Both the position numbers and the translations under genes were made by a program. A stretch of 22,500 nt of DNA from CABHOJ01 sp965649545 (GTDB lineage: Bacteria; Pseudomonadota; Gammaproteobacteria; Burkholderiales; Methylophilaceae). The stretch is from assembly GCA_965649545.1 (NCBI GenBank), contig CBFGLF010000014.1, positions 1 through 22,500 of the forward strand. The letters run 5' to 3'. The notes below the pieces were generated by a model. It did not search any database, had not been told where the DNA came from, and saw only the letters and a program-made list of their open reading frames with translations. Numbering within the stretch: position 1 is the first letter of the stretch; the number at the start of each line of letters is the position of its first letter. Shown in pieces: positions 1 through 7,009 of the stretch.

Positions 1-54
1 ACCAAGTACAACGCTGCTCCTGGCGGCGGTGCACTGAGCGTGTTCAGTCTGTAA
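1..54 (+). CDS. xoxF: C-terminal end of PQQ-dependent methanol dehydrogenase (probably XoxF), partial
   Basis: Only the last 17 codons and the TAA stop are in the window; the open frame enters from the left edge. The visible end, TKYNAAPGGGALSVFSL, is compatible with the glycine-rich tail of quinoprotein alcohol dehydrogenases. The identification rests mainly on the next genes, xoxJ and a XoxG-like cytochrome c, which normally follow xoxF. XoxF is a periplasmic, lanthanide- and PQQ-dependent methanol dehydrogenase that passes electrons to a dedicated cytochrome c. A strong terminator lies about 55 bases downstream, so this gene can end its own transcript. With so little sequence, a calcium-type or other PQQ dehydrogenase is not formally excluded. 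Confidence 0.7.
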   Translation, partial: TKYNAAPGGGALSVFSL

Positions 55-85
55 TTGAGCGTCGCAAGACCTTAATTTAACAGAA

Positions 86-100
86 CTAACCGTTGGTTAG
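86..100 (+). other. short hairpin upstream of the xoxF terminator
   Basis: CTAACC, three loop bases, GGTTAG form a perfect 6-bp inverted repeat 31 bases after the xoxF stop and just before the main terminator hairpin. It has no T tract of its own. It could help fold or protect the 3' end of the xoxF transcript; that role is inference. Confidence 0.35.
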
Positions 101-110
101 TGTGTCCTAC

Positions 111-139
111 AAACACCCCGCTTCGGCGGGGTGTTTTTT
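111..139 (+). terminator. rho-independent terminator after xoxF
   Basis: An 11-bp perfect stem (111-121 with 126-136) encloses a TTCG tetraloop, and the strand runs on in a row of T. This is a textbook intrinsic terminator. It lies between xoxF and xoxJ, so xoxJ either depends on read-through or has its own promoter in the AT-rich stretch 140-172. Confidence 0.92.
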
Positions 140-186
140 ATCTGGCTATATATATAAGACCGCTAACAAACGACGAGGAAAAAGTA

Positions 187-1101
187 ATGCTAGAGAAATT
201 AAAGAAACTGTCTTATGTGCTTGCGGCAACGGCACTATTTGGAACGGCACAGGCCGCAGATGACCTCTCGGTTGACCTGAACAGCGGTCGCGGGGGCGAA
301 GCCAAGCGTGTTCCTGATGCAAACGAATTCAAGGTTTGCGCTGACCCTGAGAACCTCCCTTACTCGAACTCGAAAGGGGAAGGTTTTGAGAACAAGATCG
401 CAGAACTCATCGCCAAGGACCTTGGCAAAAAACTGAGTTATCAATTCTGGTATGACCGTATGGGTTTCATCCGCAATACGTTGAATGCCAATCGTTGTGA
501 CGTCATCATGAGCACCACTTCGGATAGCGATATGACGTTGAACTCCAAGCCTTACTATCGCTCCGGTCACGTGTTCGTCTATCGCAAGGATAGTGGTTAT
601 AACATCACTAACTGGGATTCCCCAGACCTGCGCAAGGGAGTGATCGGCATCGTGGGTCAAAGCCCGGCCACGCGCCCATTGGCTGACCATAACCTGATGG
701 GTAACGCCAAGCCATACCGTATGCAGCGTGACCTCAATCTACCCCCAAGTTATCTGATCGATGACCTGGTAAAAGGCGAAATCGATGTAGCCGTTGCATG
801 GGGTCCGATTGGCGGATATTATGCTAAACAATCGAAAGTGCCGCTGGTAGTCGTACCGATTCCTGAATACGAAGAAACGAACGTTCACGGTAAGGAATAC
901 TGGAATATTTCTATTGGTGTTCGCAAGAGAGATAAGGAACGGCTGGCAATGATCCAGGAAGTTCTGGATCGTCGTCAGGCAGATATTCTGAAGATATTGG
1001 ATGATTTTGGCATTCCGCACGTACCAGTCGTCGAAGGCGACCGGTTAGGTAAAGTCAAGCCCAAGCAAGATCGCGGCGATATAATCCCGAAATCAGAGTA
1101 A
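187..1101 (+). CDS. xoxJ: XoxJ, periplasmic binding-protein-like methanol dehydrogenase accessory protein
   Basis: This 304-residue protein has a clear signal peptide (residues 1-23, LFGTAQA before the cut) and the layout of a family-3-type periplasmic solute-binding protein. The start FKVCADPENLPYSN and the segment YDRMGFIRNTLNANRCDVIM are typical of MxaJ/XoxJ (quinoprotein dehydrogenase-associated binding proteins). XoxJ/MxaJ proteins are thought to help mature or activate the methanol dehydrogenase rather than import a solute, and there is no ABC permease beside this gene. The frame stays open further upstream, but that would run through the xoxF terminator; the ATG at 187 has GAGGAA six bases ahead and starts the signal peptide, so I chose it. 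The gene sits between the dehydrogenase tail and the cytochromes. Confidence 0.9.
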   Translation: MLEKLKKLSYVLAATALFGTAQAADDLSVDLNSGRGGEAKRVPDANEFKVCADPENLPYSNSKGEGFENKIAELIAKDLGKKLSYQFWYDRMGFIRNTLNANRCDVIMSTTSDSDMTLNSKPYYRSGHVFVYRKDSGYNITNWDSPDLRKGVIGIVGQSPATRPLADHNLMGNAKPYRMQRDLNLPPSYLIDDLVKGEIDVAVAWGPIGGYYAKQSKVPLVVVPIPEYEETNVHGKEYWNISIGVRKRDKERLAMIQEVLDRRQADILKILDDFGIPHVPVVEGDRLGKVKPKQDRGDIIPKSE

Positions 1102-1106
1102 ATACG

Positions 1107-1131
1107 TGGCTGACGTCAACGATGTCAGCCA
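1107..1131 (+). other. hairpin in the xoxJ-xoxG gap
   Basis: TGGCTGAC and GTCAGCCA form an 8-bp perfect inverted repeat around a 9-base loop, starting 5 bases after the xoxJ stop. It is followed by TGATACGTTTG rather than a clean T run, so it is at best a weak terminator or attenuator, or a processing/stability element that sets different levels of xoxJ and the cytochrome. Confidence 0.45.
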
Positions 1132-1211
1132 TGATACGTTTGTACTATTACAAATTGATACATGCTCAGGCAGAATCAAGATGTAATAAAGTTCATACTT
1201 GAGGAGATGAT

Positions 1212-1730
1212 ATGTTCGGCAACAAAGCAGTCAAGGCAACCCTCGTTGCTTCTTTTCTTACTTTCGTAGGTCTAGCGTTGCCATTGCAGGCTAGCGCAGC
1301 CTGTAACTTAGTTTCCACCAAGGACGGCAGTCCACTTCCTATCAAGGCAGTCGACAGCGATACGCCACAAGCGAAAGAGTTCCTGGAAACCTGTAACAAC
1401 CCTTACACCAAGATGTATGCTGCCGATCCTGCAGCTGCCAAGGCTGGTAAGAAGAAATTCGGTTACTACTCCTGCACCCAGTGCCACGGCGCTAACGGTG
1501 GCGGTCAAGTAGGTCCAAGCATTCTGGACGACCGTTGGCAGTATTCCAAGCACGTGACCGACAAGGGTCTGTTCGAGACCATCGCTGGCGGTAGTAACGG
1601 CGGTATGTTCGCTTGGCACCAACAAGTGGCTGGTAACCCAGAACTCGTACCTACCGATGACATCCTGAAGATCATCGGCTGGTTGCGCAGCGAATACAAG
1701 GGTGGCGGCGACAAGCCTTGGTTGAAATAA
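1212..1730 (+). CDS. xoxG: periplasmic cytochrome c, XoxG-type electron acceptor of methanol dehydrogenase
   Basis: A 172-residue class I c-type cytochrome with a signal peptide (about residues 1-29, ending LQASA). The haem-binding CTQCH is at 88-92; Met132 in NGGMFAW is a likely axial ligand. It follows xoxJ, the usual place of the XoxG/MxaG (cytochrome cL) electron acceptor, and its GSPLPIKAVDSDTPQAKEF stretch is shared with the next gene, a clear paralogue. GAGGAG lies five bases before the ATG, a strong ribosome site in keeping with high expression. Two further cysteines, C31 and C61, are absent from the paralogue at the aligned places and may form a disulfide. Its own terminator follows. 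Direct acceptance of electrons from XoxF is inferred from family and position. Confidence 0.88.
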   Translation: MFGNKAVKATLVASFLTFVGLALPLQASAACNLVSTKDGSPLPIKAVDSDTPQAKEFLETCNNPYTKMYAADPAAAKAGKKKFGYYSCTQCHGANGGGQVGPSILDDRWQYSKHVTDKGLFETIAGGSNGGMFAWHQQVAGNPELVPTDDILKIIGWLRSEYKGGGDKPWLK

Positions 1731-1754
1731 CCTAGCACCTGTAGTAGCTTTATG

Positions 1755-1789
1755 AAACGGCCATTGAGAATCTCAGTGGCCGTTTTTTT
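1755..1789 (+). terminator. rho-independent terminator after the XoxG-type cytochrome
   Basis: A 14-bp stem (1755-1768 with 1772-1785, one G-T pair) with a three-base loop runs into a row of T. It separates the first cytochrome from the lipoprotein cytochrome, so the second probably has its own promoter within about 50 bases or depends on read-through. Confidence 0.9.
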
Positions 1790-1843
1790 ATGCGCCGATG
1801 ATAGTTTCGGGTAAAATTGGTAGCTTACTTGGAGGAGAAACCT

Positions 1844-2380
1844 ATGAATAAGATCAATTTCAGTCTGGTATGCCTTTTTTCGATCCTTGGACTGACTGCT
1901 TGTGGTGACAGCGGCTCAGATAAGGCGGCTGGTGCCGCAACAGAATCTGCTGGTGGTGGCGAGATGGTCGCTTTCGTCACGACACAGGACGGATCACCGA
2001 TGCCGATCAAGGCCGAGCTCTTCGATACGCCGCAAGCCAAAGAATTCATGACGACCGGTAAGAACCCCTATGTGGGCAATGCCGAAGCCGTTGAAAAAGG
2101 CAAAAAGCTCTTTCAACTCTATTCCTGTACGCAATGCCATGGCCCTGACGCCAAAGGCCAAGTCGGTCCTGGCTTGACCGGACCGGACTACCGTTATCCT
2201 AAGGATGCCACCAATAAAGGCATGTTCGAAACCATCTGGCATGGCACGAACGGCGGTATGGGCGCGAAGGGCAAGGGCCTGATGGATCCTTCCGATCCGG
2301 CCAATGGCCTCAGCGTGGACGAAACGCTGAAGATCATTGCCTGGGTACGCAGTCACGGTAGCACCACAGGTAACGAATAA
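1844..2380 (+). CDS. lipoprotein c-type cytochrome, paralogue of the preceding XoxG-type cytochrome
   Basis: 178 residues. The N-terminus ends in a lipobox (LTAC, Cys20, then Gly), so the mature protein should be lipid-anchored; Gly at +2 fits outer-membrane sorting under the enterobacterial rule. A flexible Ser/Gly/Ala linker (21-40) leads to a class I cytochrome domain with CTQCH at 95-99 and a likely Met ligand in GTNGGMG. It shares most of its core with the gene before it, including SPMPIKAELFDTPQAKEF. The frame opens upstream at a TTG, but GGAGGAG lies six bases before the ATG at 1844, which also starts the lipoprotein signal. Only 28 bases separate it from the NADH dehydrogenase. It may relay electrons from the soluble cytochrome or serve another dehydrogenase; this is inference. 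Confidence 0.85.
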   Translation: MNKINFSLVCLFSILGLTACGDSGSDKAAGAATESAGGGEMVAFVTTQDGSPMPIKAELFDTPQAKEFMTTGKNPYVGNAEAVEKGKKLFQLYSCTQCHGPDAKGQVGPGLTGPDYRYPKDATNKGMFETIWHGTNGGMGAKGKGLMDPSDPANGLSVDETLKIIAWVRSHGSTTGNE

Positions 2381-2408
2381 TCAGTTTTAACATTGGAAAA
2401 ATCAGTTT

Positions 2409-3743
2409 ATGTCATTGGATTCAACTGCAAGCCCGCCATTGCATCACGTTGTCATCGTTGGTGGGGGTGCCGGTGGGCTTGAGCTAGCGACGCGTCTGGG
2501 TGACACCCTTGGTCGTAAGGGAAAAGCCCATATCACATTGATCGATCGTAACCGGACTCACGTCTGGAAGCCTTTGCTACATGAGATCGCCGCCGGCAGC
2601 ATGAATCCAGACAAGCATGAACTGGAATATCTCGCGCAGGCGCACTGGCACCATTTCTATTTCCGTTTGGGCAATATGGATGGGATCGATCGCGCGAAGA
2701 AAGAAGTTTACGTAGCGCCGTATCATGATGAGGACGGCGTGGAAGTCATCCCGCGCCGGACTTTCAGATACGACACCCTGATCATCGCCGTTGGTAGTAC
2801 TACCAACGATTTTGGTATCGCGGGCGCCAGTGAGTACTCCATCGCGCTGGATACGCAAGGTCAGGCTGAGCGGTTCCATCGTCGCTTGCATAACGCGCTC
2901 GTACGGGCGCAAACGCAGGTGGAGCCTGTCCAGGCGGGTCAGCTGGAAGTGGTCATCGTTGGTGCCGGCGCGACCGGCGTGGAACTGGCTGCAGAACTGC
3001 ACAATACGACACGTGAACTGGCCGCTTACGGCCTGGATAAGATCGATGCAGATCGTGATGTGCGCATCTCCCTGATCGAGGCTAGTGACCGTGTGTTACC
3101 GGCATTACCGCCTCGGCTGTCGAAGAAAGTCGATAACGAATTGCGCAAGTTGCGCGTGCATCTGTACAACGGTGAGCGCGTGACTGAGGTCACGGACAAA
3201 GGCGTCTATACCCACAGCGGGCGTTTCATACCGTCAGAACTGGTCGTGTGGGCGGCAGGCATCAAGGCGCCGGATTTCCTGAGCCAGCTGGACGGCCTGG
3301 AGACGAACCGACTCAACCAGTTGGTCGTGCACAGTACCTTGCAGACGACGGTCGACGAGAACATCTTCGCATTTGGTGATTGCGCTGCCTGCCCATGGCC
3401 CGGTCATGACGAGAATGTGCCGCCGCGCGCGCAAGCCGCGCACCAGCAGGCATCCATGCTGGTCAAGACAGTGAAACGTCGCATCGCTGGCAAACCGTTG
3501 CCGGAATACGTTTACCGGGATTATGGCTCCCTCGTGAATCTGGGTCGCTATACCACGGTAGGGAACCTCATGGGGACGGTGGCCGGTGGCAGCATGTTCA
3601 TCGAGGGCTTGATCGCGAGATTCATGTACCAATCCCTGTACAAGATGCACTTGATGACCCTGCATGGGTTCTTTACGGTGATGTTGCAGACGTTGGCTCG
3701 GATGATCACCCGCCGTACCGAAGCGCATGTGAAACTGCACTGA
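2409..3743 (+). CDS. ndh: type II NADH dehydrogenase (NDH-2), FAD-dependent NADH:quinone oxidoreductase
   Basis: A 444-residue single-subunit flavoprotein that passes electrons from NADH to quinone at the inner face of the cytoplasmic membrane without pumping protons. The FAD-binding GGGAGG is at 18-23, with the TLIDRN acidic end of the fold nearby. A second dinucleotide-binding GAGATGVELA at 185-194 binds NADH, and NIFAFGDCA near 318-326 is the C-terminal FAD contact. The last 80 residues are rich in Met and hydrophobic residues, matching the membrane-attachment end of NDH-2. There is no good Shine-Dalgarno sequence before the ATG. It follows the lipoprotein cytochrome by 28 bases and is probably cotranscribed, giving the methanol block an NADH re-oxidation step. 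Sulfide:quinone oxidoreductase is a related family, but length and motifs favour NDH-2. Confidence 0.9.
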   Translation: MSLDSTASPPLHHVVIVGGGAGGLELATRLGDTLGRKGKAHITLIDRNRTHVWKPLLHEIAAGSMNPDKHELEYLAQAHWHHFYFRLGNMDGIDRAKKEVYVAPYHDEDGVEVIPRRTFRYDTLIIAVGSTTNDFGIAGASEYSIALDTQGQAERFHRRLHNALVRAQTQVEPVQAGQLEVVIVGAGATGVELAAELHNTTRELAAYGLDKIDADRDVRISLIEASDRVLPALPPRLSKKVDNELRKLRVHLYNGERVTEVTDKGVYTHSGRFIPSELVVWAAGIKAPDFLSQLDGLETNRLNQLVVHSTLQTTVDENIFAFGDCAACPWPGHDENVPPRAQAAHQQASMLVKTVKRRIAGKPLPEYVYRDYGSLVNLGRYTTVGNLMGTVAGGSMFIEGLIARFMYQSLYKMHLMTLHGFFTVMLQTLARMITRRTEAHVKLH

Positions 3744-3753
3744 TCTAATTAAT

Positions 3754-3799
3754 CGACCCAATAAAAAAGCCCCGATAACGGGGCTTTTTTATTGGGTCG
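3754..3799. terminator. bidirectional terminator between ndh and lplT
   Basis: Two perfect 21-base arms (3754-3774 and 3779-3799) flank an ATAA loop. The GC core CCCCG/CGGGG is bordered by six A on one side and six T on the other, so a T tract follows the hairpin on either strand. It sits between convergent genes and can stop both transcripts. Confidence 0.93.
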
Positions 3800-3807
3800 C
3801 GAAGGCA

Positions 3808-4974
3808 TCAAGCTTCTATCTGTTTACGATATAACCGATAGATCCCGCTCATGCTGAGGCTGACGAAGAGGCCGAAGGCAAGCACGATGTAGTTGATCGG
3901 CATATCCGCCCGTACCATCAAGGTATAAGCCCCACTCAAGATCAGGATACCGAGGTTCTCGTTGAAATTCTGCACTGCGATCGAGTGGCCGGCTCCGATC
4001 AGGATGTGACCACGGTGCTGCAGCAACGCGTTCAAGGGCACGACGAAATAGCCGCTGAGTACACCGATGACGAACAGCAGGGCACAGGCGATGCGCCAAT
4101 CGTTGATCAGTACCATGGACATGACGAGGAAGCCCATCAGGATCCCTGCCGGTAGCACTTTGACCGAGTTCTCAAGACTGATGTAGCGCGCCGCAATGAC
4201 GGAGCCTACTGCGATACCGACCGCGACCGTGGCGGTCAGCTGCGTGGCATGCTCGATGCCGAAGTCCAGCGCGAACGCTGCCCAGGCGAGGACGACCAGG
4301 CGCAATGTGGCTCCTGCACCCCAGAACAAGGTAGTGACGGCGAGTGAGACCTGGCCTTGCGCATCCTTCCAGAGCACCTTGAACGAATGCCAGAAGTCTT
4401 TGAGGATATAGGCGGGATTCCTTTTGGCGAGCTTGTGATCGATCGGTAGGCGTGGAATGTACATATTGAAGCCCGCGGCCGCCAGGTAGAGCACCGTGAT
4501 GACGATCATGGCCATATGGGGATCGATACCGGCCATCTTGCCGCCGACGATGGCACCCAAGATGATCGCCATCACCGTGGAGCCTTCCATCCAGCCGTTC
4601 GCCTTGACCAGCATATGGGGCGGCAGGTATTCGGTGAGGATGCCGTACTTGGCGGGTGAATAGGCGGCGGCCCCGATGCCGACGATGCCGTAGGCATAGA
4701 GCGGCGGCATGCCGAACACCATGCATAGGCTACCCACGAACTTGATGCCGTTGGAGACGAACATCACCCGGCCTTTGGGGAAGGCATCGGCGATCGAACC
4801 GACGAATGGGGCGAGCAGGATATAGGAGATGACGAAGAACTGCAGCAAGAGCGGCTCGTGCCAATCCGGAGCGCTCATTTGTTGCAGGAGCGCGATGGCG
4901 GCGAACAGTAATGCGTTATCTGCCAGCGCAGAGAGGAACTGCGCCAGCAGGATGATGTAGAAACCTAGGTTCAT
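3808..4974 (-). CDS. lplT: lysophospholipid transporter LplT (MFS family)
   Basis: This 388-residue major-facilitator protein has about a dozen hydrophobic spans. LplT flips lysophospholipids such as lyso-phosphatidylethanolamine across the inner membrane for re-acylation. The match to the family is close: LAQFLSALADNALLFA at the start, YILLAPFVGSIADAFPKGRVM in the first loop, and GIGAAAYSPAKYGILTE with LVKANGWMEGSTVMAIILG further on. In enterobacteria lplT is next to the acyltransferase aas; no aas is here. An in-frame stop lies six bases before the ATG, fixing the start despite a weak ribosome site. It is 85 bases downstream of phoH on the same strand and ends at the shared bidirectional terminator. 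Confidence 0.93.
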   Translation of the reverse strand: MNLGFYIILLAQFLSALADNALLFAAIALLQQMSAPDWHEPLLLQFFVISYILLAPFVGSIADAFPKGRVMFVSNGIKFVGSLCMVFGMPPLYAYGIVGIGAAAYSPAKYGILTEYLPPHMLVKANGWMEGSTVMAIILGAIVGGKMAGIDPHMAMIVITVLYLAAAGFNMYIPRLPIDHKLAKRNPAYILKDFWHSFKVLWKDAQGQVSLAVTTLFWGAGATLRLVVLAWAAFALDFGIEHATQLTATVAVGIAVGSVIAARYISLENSVKVLPAGILMGFLVMSMVLINDWRIACALLFVIGVLSGYFVVPLNALLQHRGHILIGAGHSIAVQNFNENLGILILSGAYTLMVRADMPINYIVLAFGLFVSLSMSGIYRLYRKQIEA

Positions 4975-5059
4975 TACTTAAGTTCGCGGCAGATACGGCT
5001 TACCGGCTTCTCGCTCCTCGGGAACAGTCAGGCTGCCCCGTTATTGTATGTGTGGATTG

Positions 5060-6457
5060 TTACAAAGCTTCTGCAGCAAAATCCGCCAGCCGTGAACGTT
5101 CTCCCCGAACCAGCGTGACGTGACCATTGTGAGGCCATCCCTTGAATCTATCAACGACATACGTCAAACCGGAGCTACCTTCGGTCAGGTAGGGCGTGTC
5201 GATCTGGGCGATGTTGCCAAGGCAAACCACCTTGGTGCCAGGGCCTGCCCGCGTGATCAAGGTCTTCATCTGTTTCGGGGTCAGATTCTGGGCTTCGTCG
5301 ATGATGAGGAATTTATGCAGGAAGGTGCGGCCACGCATGAAATTGAGCGACTTGATCTTGATGCGGGTCCGGATCAGGTCCTGCGTCGCAGCGCGGCCCC
5401 ACTCGCCAGCCTCTTCGTCGGATTTATTCAGCACGTCGAGGTTGTCTTCCAGAGCACCCATCCACGGGGCCATCTTCTCTTCCTCGGTACCGGGCAGGAA
5501 ACCGATATCCTCGCCGACCGGGACGGTGACGCGCGTCATGATGATCTCGCTGTAGATCTTCTTGTCCAGGGTCTGGGTCAGAGCAGACGCCAGGGTAAGT
5601 AGTGTCTTGCCAGTGCCTGCCTGGCCTAACAAGGTCACGAAATCGACTTCGGGGTCCATCAGCAGGTTGAGTGCGAAGTTCTGTTCGCGATTGCGTGCCG
5701 TGATGCCCCAGACGCTATGCTTGGGTTGCATGTAATCCTTGACCACTTCCAGCACGGCGGTATTGCCTTCCTGACTACGCACGATGGCGTGGAAAGGTTT
5801 TTCGAACTCGTAGAACAGGAATTCATTGACCAGCAGGCTCTTGCAAAGCGGGCCGGTGATCCGGTAATACATGCGGCCGGCATCTTGCCAGGACTCCATG
5901 GCCTTGCTGTGCTTCTCCCAGAAATCCGCCGGCAATTCCTTCATGCCCGTATAGAGCAGGTCGGTGTCTTCCAGTACCTTGTCGTTGAAGTAATCCTCTG
6001 CCGCGACACCGATGGCGCGCGCCTTGATACGGATGTTGATGTCTTTGCTGACCAGGATGACCTGGCGTTTCGGATGCTTCTTCTGCAGGTCGGCGACCAC
6101 ACCGAGGATCTGGTTATCGGCTTTGCTACCTGCCAAGCCAGGCAGTTCGATGTGGACGGCATCGGTCTGCAGGAACAGGCGTCCGCTGATGTGCTTGTTG
6201 CCGTTGATGGCGAGGGGGCAGCCTTTTTCCAGGTCCACGAGGCTGACGCCAACGATCTCCTCCAGGTTGCGGCTGGCTTGTCGCGCATTCCGGGCGACTT
6301 CGGTCATGCCTTTTTTGTTGTTATCGAGTTCTTCGAGCGTCACCATCGGCAGGTAGACGTCATGTTCTTCAAAGCGGAAAAGACTGGAGGGGTCATGCAT
6401 CAAGACATTGGTATCGAGGACGAAGAGCTTGCTGGTTGCGCTACGTGGATTAGCCAT
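5060..6457 (-). CDS. PhoH family ATPase with N-terminal PIN domain
   Basis: About 465 residues with two domains. The N-terminal PIN nuclease-like domain (about 8-150) opens with LFVLDTNVLMHDP, carrying the first acidic residue of the metal site, and later has VSKDINIRIKA. The C-terminal PhoH/RecD-like ATPase has Walker A GQAGTGKT (278-285) and Walker B LIIDEAQN (384-391). PIN-PhoH proteins (YlaK/PhoH2 type) are linked to RNA unwinding and cleavage; the physiological role here is unknown. An ATG 18 bases upstream (6475) directly abuts the peroxiredoxin stop but has no ribosome site; I prefer the ATG at 6457, which matches the usual N-terminus and has GGGGAAA upstream, although the spacing is long. 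It is very likely cotranscribed with the peroxiredoxin. Confidence 0.9.
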   Translation of the reverse strand: MANPRSATSKLFVLDTNVLMHDPSSLFRFEEHDVYLPMVTLEELDNNKKGMTEVARNARQASRNLEEIVGVSLVDLEKGCPLAINGNKHISGRLFLQTDAVHIELPGLAGSKADNQILGVVADLQKKHPKRQVILVSKDINIRIKARAIGVAAEDYFNDKVLEDTDLLYTGMKELPADFWEKHSKAMESWQDAGRMYYRITGPLCKSLLVNEFLFYEFEKPFHAIVRSQEGNTAVLEVVKDYMQPKHSVWGITARNREQNFALNLLMDPEVDFVTLLGQAGTGKTLLTLASALTQTLDKKIYSEIIMTRVTVPVGEDIGFLPGTEEEKMAPWMGALEDNLDVLNKSDEEAGEWGRAATQDLIRTRIKIKSLNFMRGRTFLHKFLIIDEAQNLTPKQMKTLITRAGPGTKVVCLGNIAQIDTPYLTEGSSGLTYVVDRFKGWPHNGHVTLVRGERSRLADFAAEAL

Positions 6458-6475
6458 CAGTGGTGATTTCCCCAT

Positions 6476-6931
6476 TCATAGTGTGTTAACGAAATCCAGC
6501 ACCTCACGCGCATGGCCATCGACCTTGACGCCGCGCCACTCGCGCAAGACAACATGGTTCTTATCCAGTACGAAGGTGCTGCGCTCGATACCGCGCACCT
6601 GCTTGCCGTACATGTTCTTCATTTTGATGACGCCAAAGAGATTGCAGGCCAGTTCTTCGCTGTCAGATAGCAGCTCGAAGGGGAAACTGAACTTGGCTTT
6701 GAAGTTCTCGTGAGACTTGAGGCTATCCCGGGATATACCGACGATCTCGCAACCCGCATCCACGAAGGCAGCGTGATGGTCCCTGAATTGGATGCCCTGG
6801 GTGGTGCAGCCCGGCGTGGAATCCTTGGGGTAGAAATAGAGGATGAGGAATTTGCCGTGAGGGTCAGAAAGCTTAAAGATTTTCCCGCTAGTGGAAGGTA
6901 ATTCAAACTCAGGAATGACTTGGTTCAACAT
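6476..6931 (-). CDS. bcp: peroxiredoxin, BCP/PrxQ type
   Basis: A 151-residue thioredoxin-fold thiol peroxidase that reduces H2O2 and organic hydroperoxides in the cytoplasm. The peroxidatic cysteine is C42 in STPGCTTQ, preceded by FYPKD as usual for the family, and the length is typical. The resolving cysteine often found five residues later in BCP/PrxQ is replaced (CTTQGIQFRD). Remaining cysteines are C61 and C96, so the enzyme is either one-Cys or resolves through another cysteine. Its TGA stop directly abuts the first possible ATG of the PIN-PhoH gene, so the two genes probably share a transcript. The ribosome site before its ATG is weak. Confidence 0.93.
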   Translation of the reverse strand: MLNQVIPEFELPSTSGKIFKLSDPHGKFLILYFYPKDSTPGCTTQGIQFRDHHAAFVDAGCEIVGISRDSLKSHENFKAKFSFPFELLSDSEELACNLFGVIKMKNMYGKQVRGIERSTFVLDKNHVVLREWRGVKVDGHAREVLDFVNTL

Positions 6932-7009
6932 AATCCGGATTCGACCATTGACGCTTCCATTGTTGTTAAAAAAAGCGATTAAGGCAAGCCCGGCAAGGCA
7001 GAATTTACA

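Noticed and set aside
5717..6466. Open frame of 249 codons on the plus strand opposite the PIN-PhoH gene
   Set aside because: Antisense shadow of a gene with intact catalytic motifs; no ribosome site or recognisable domain.
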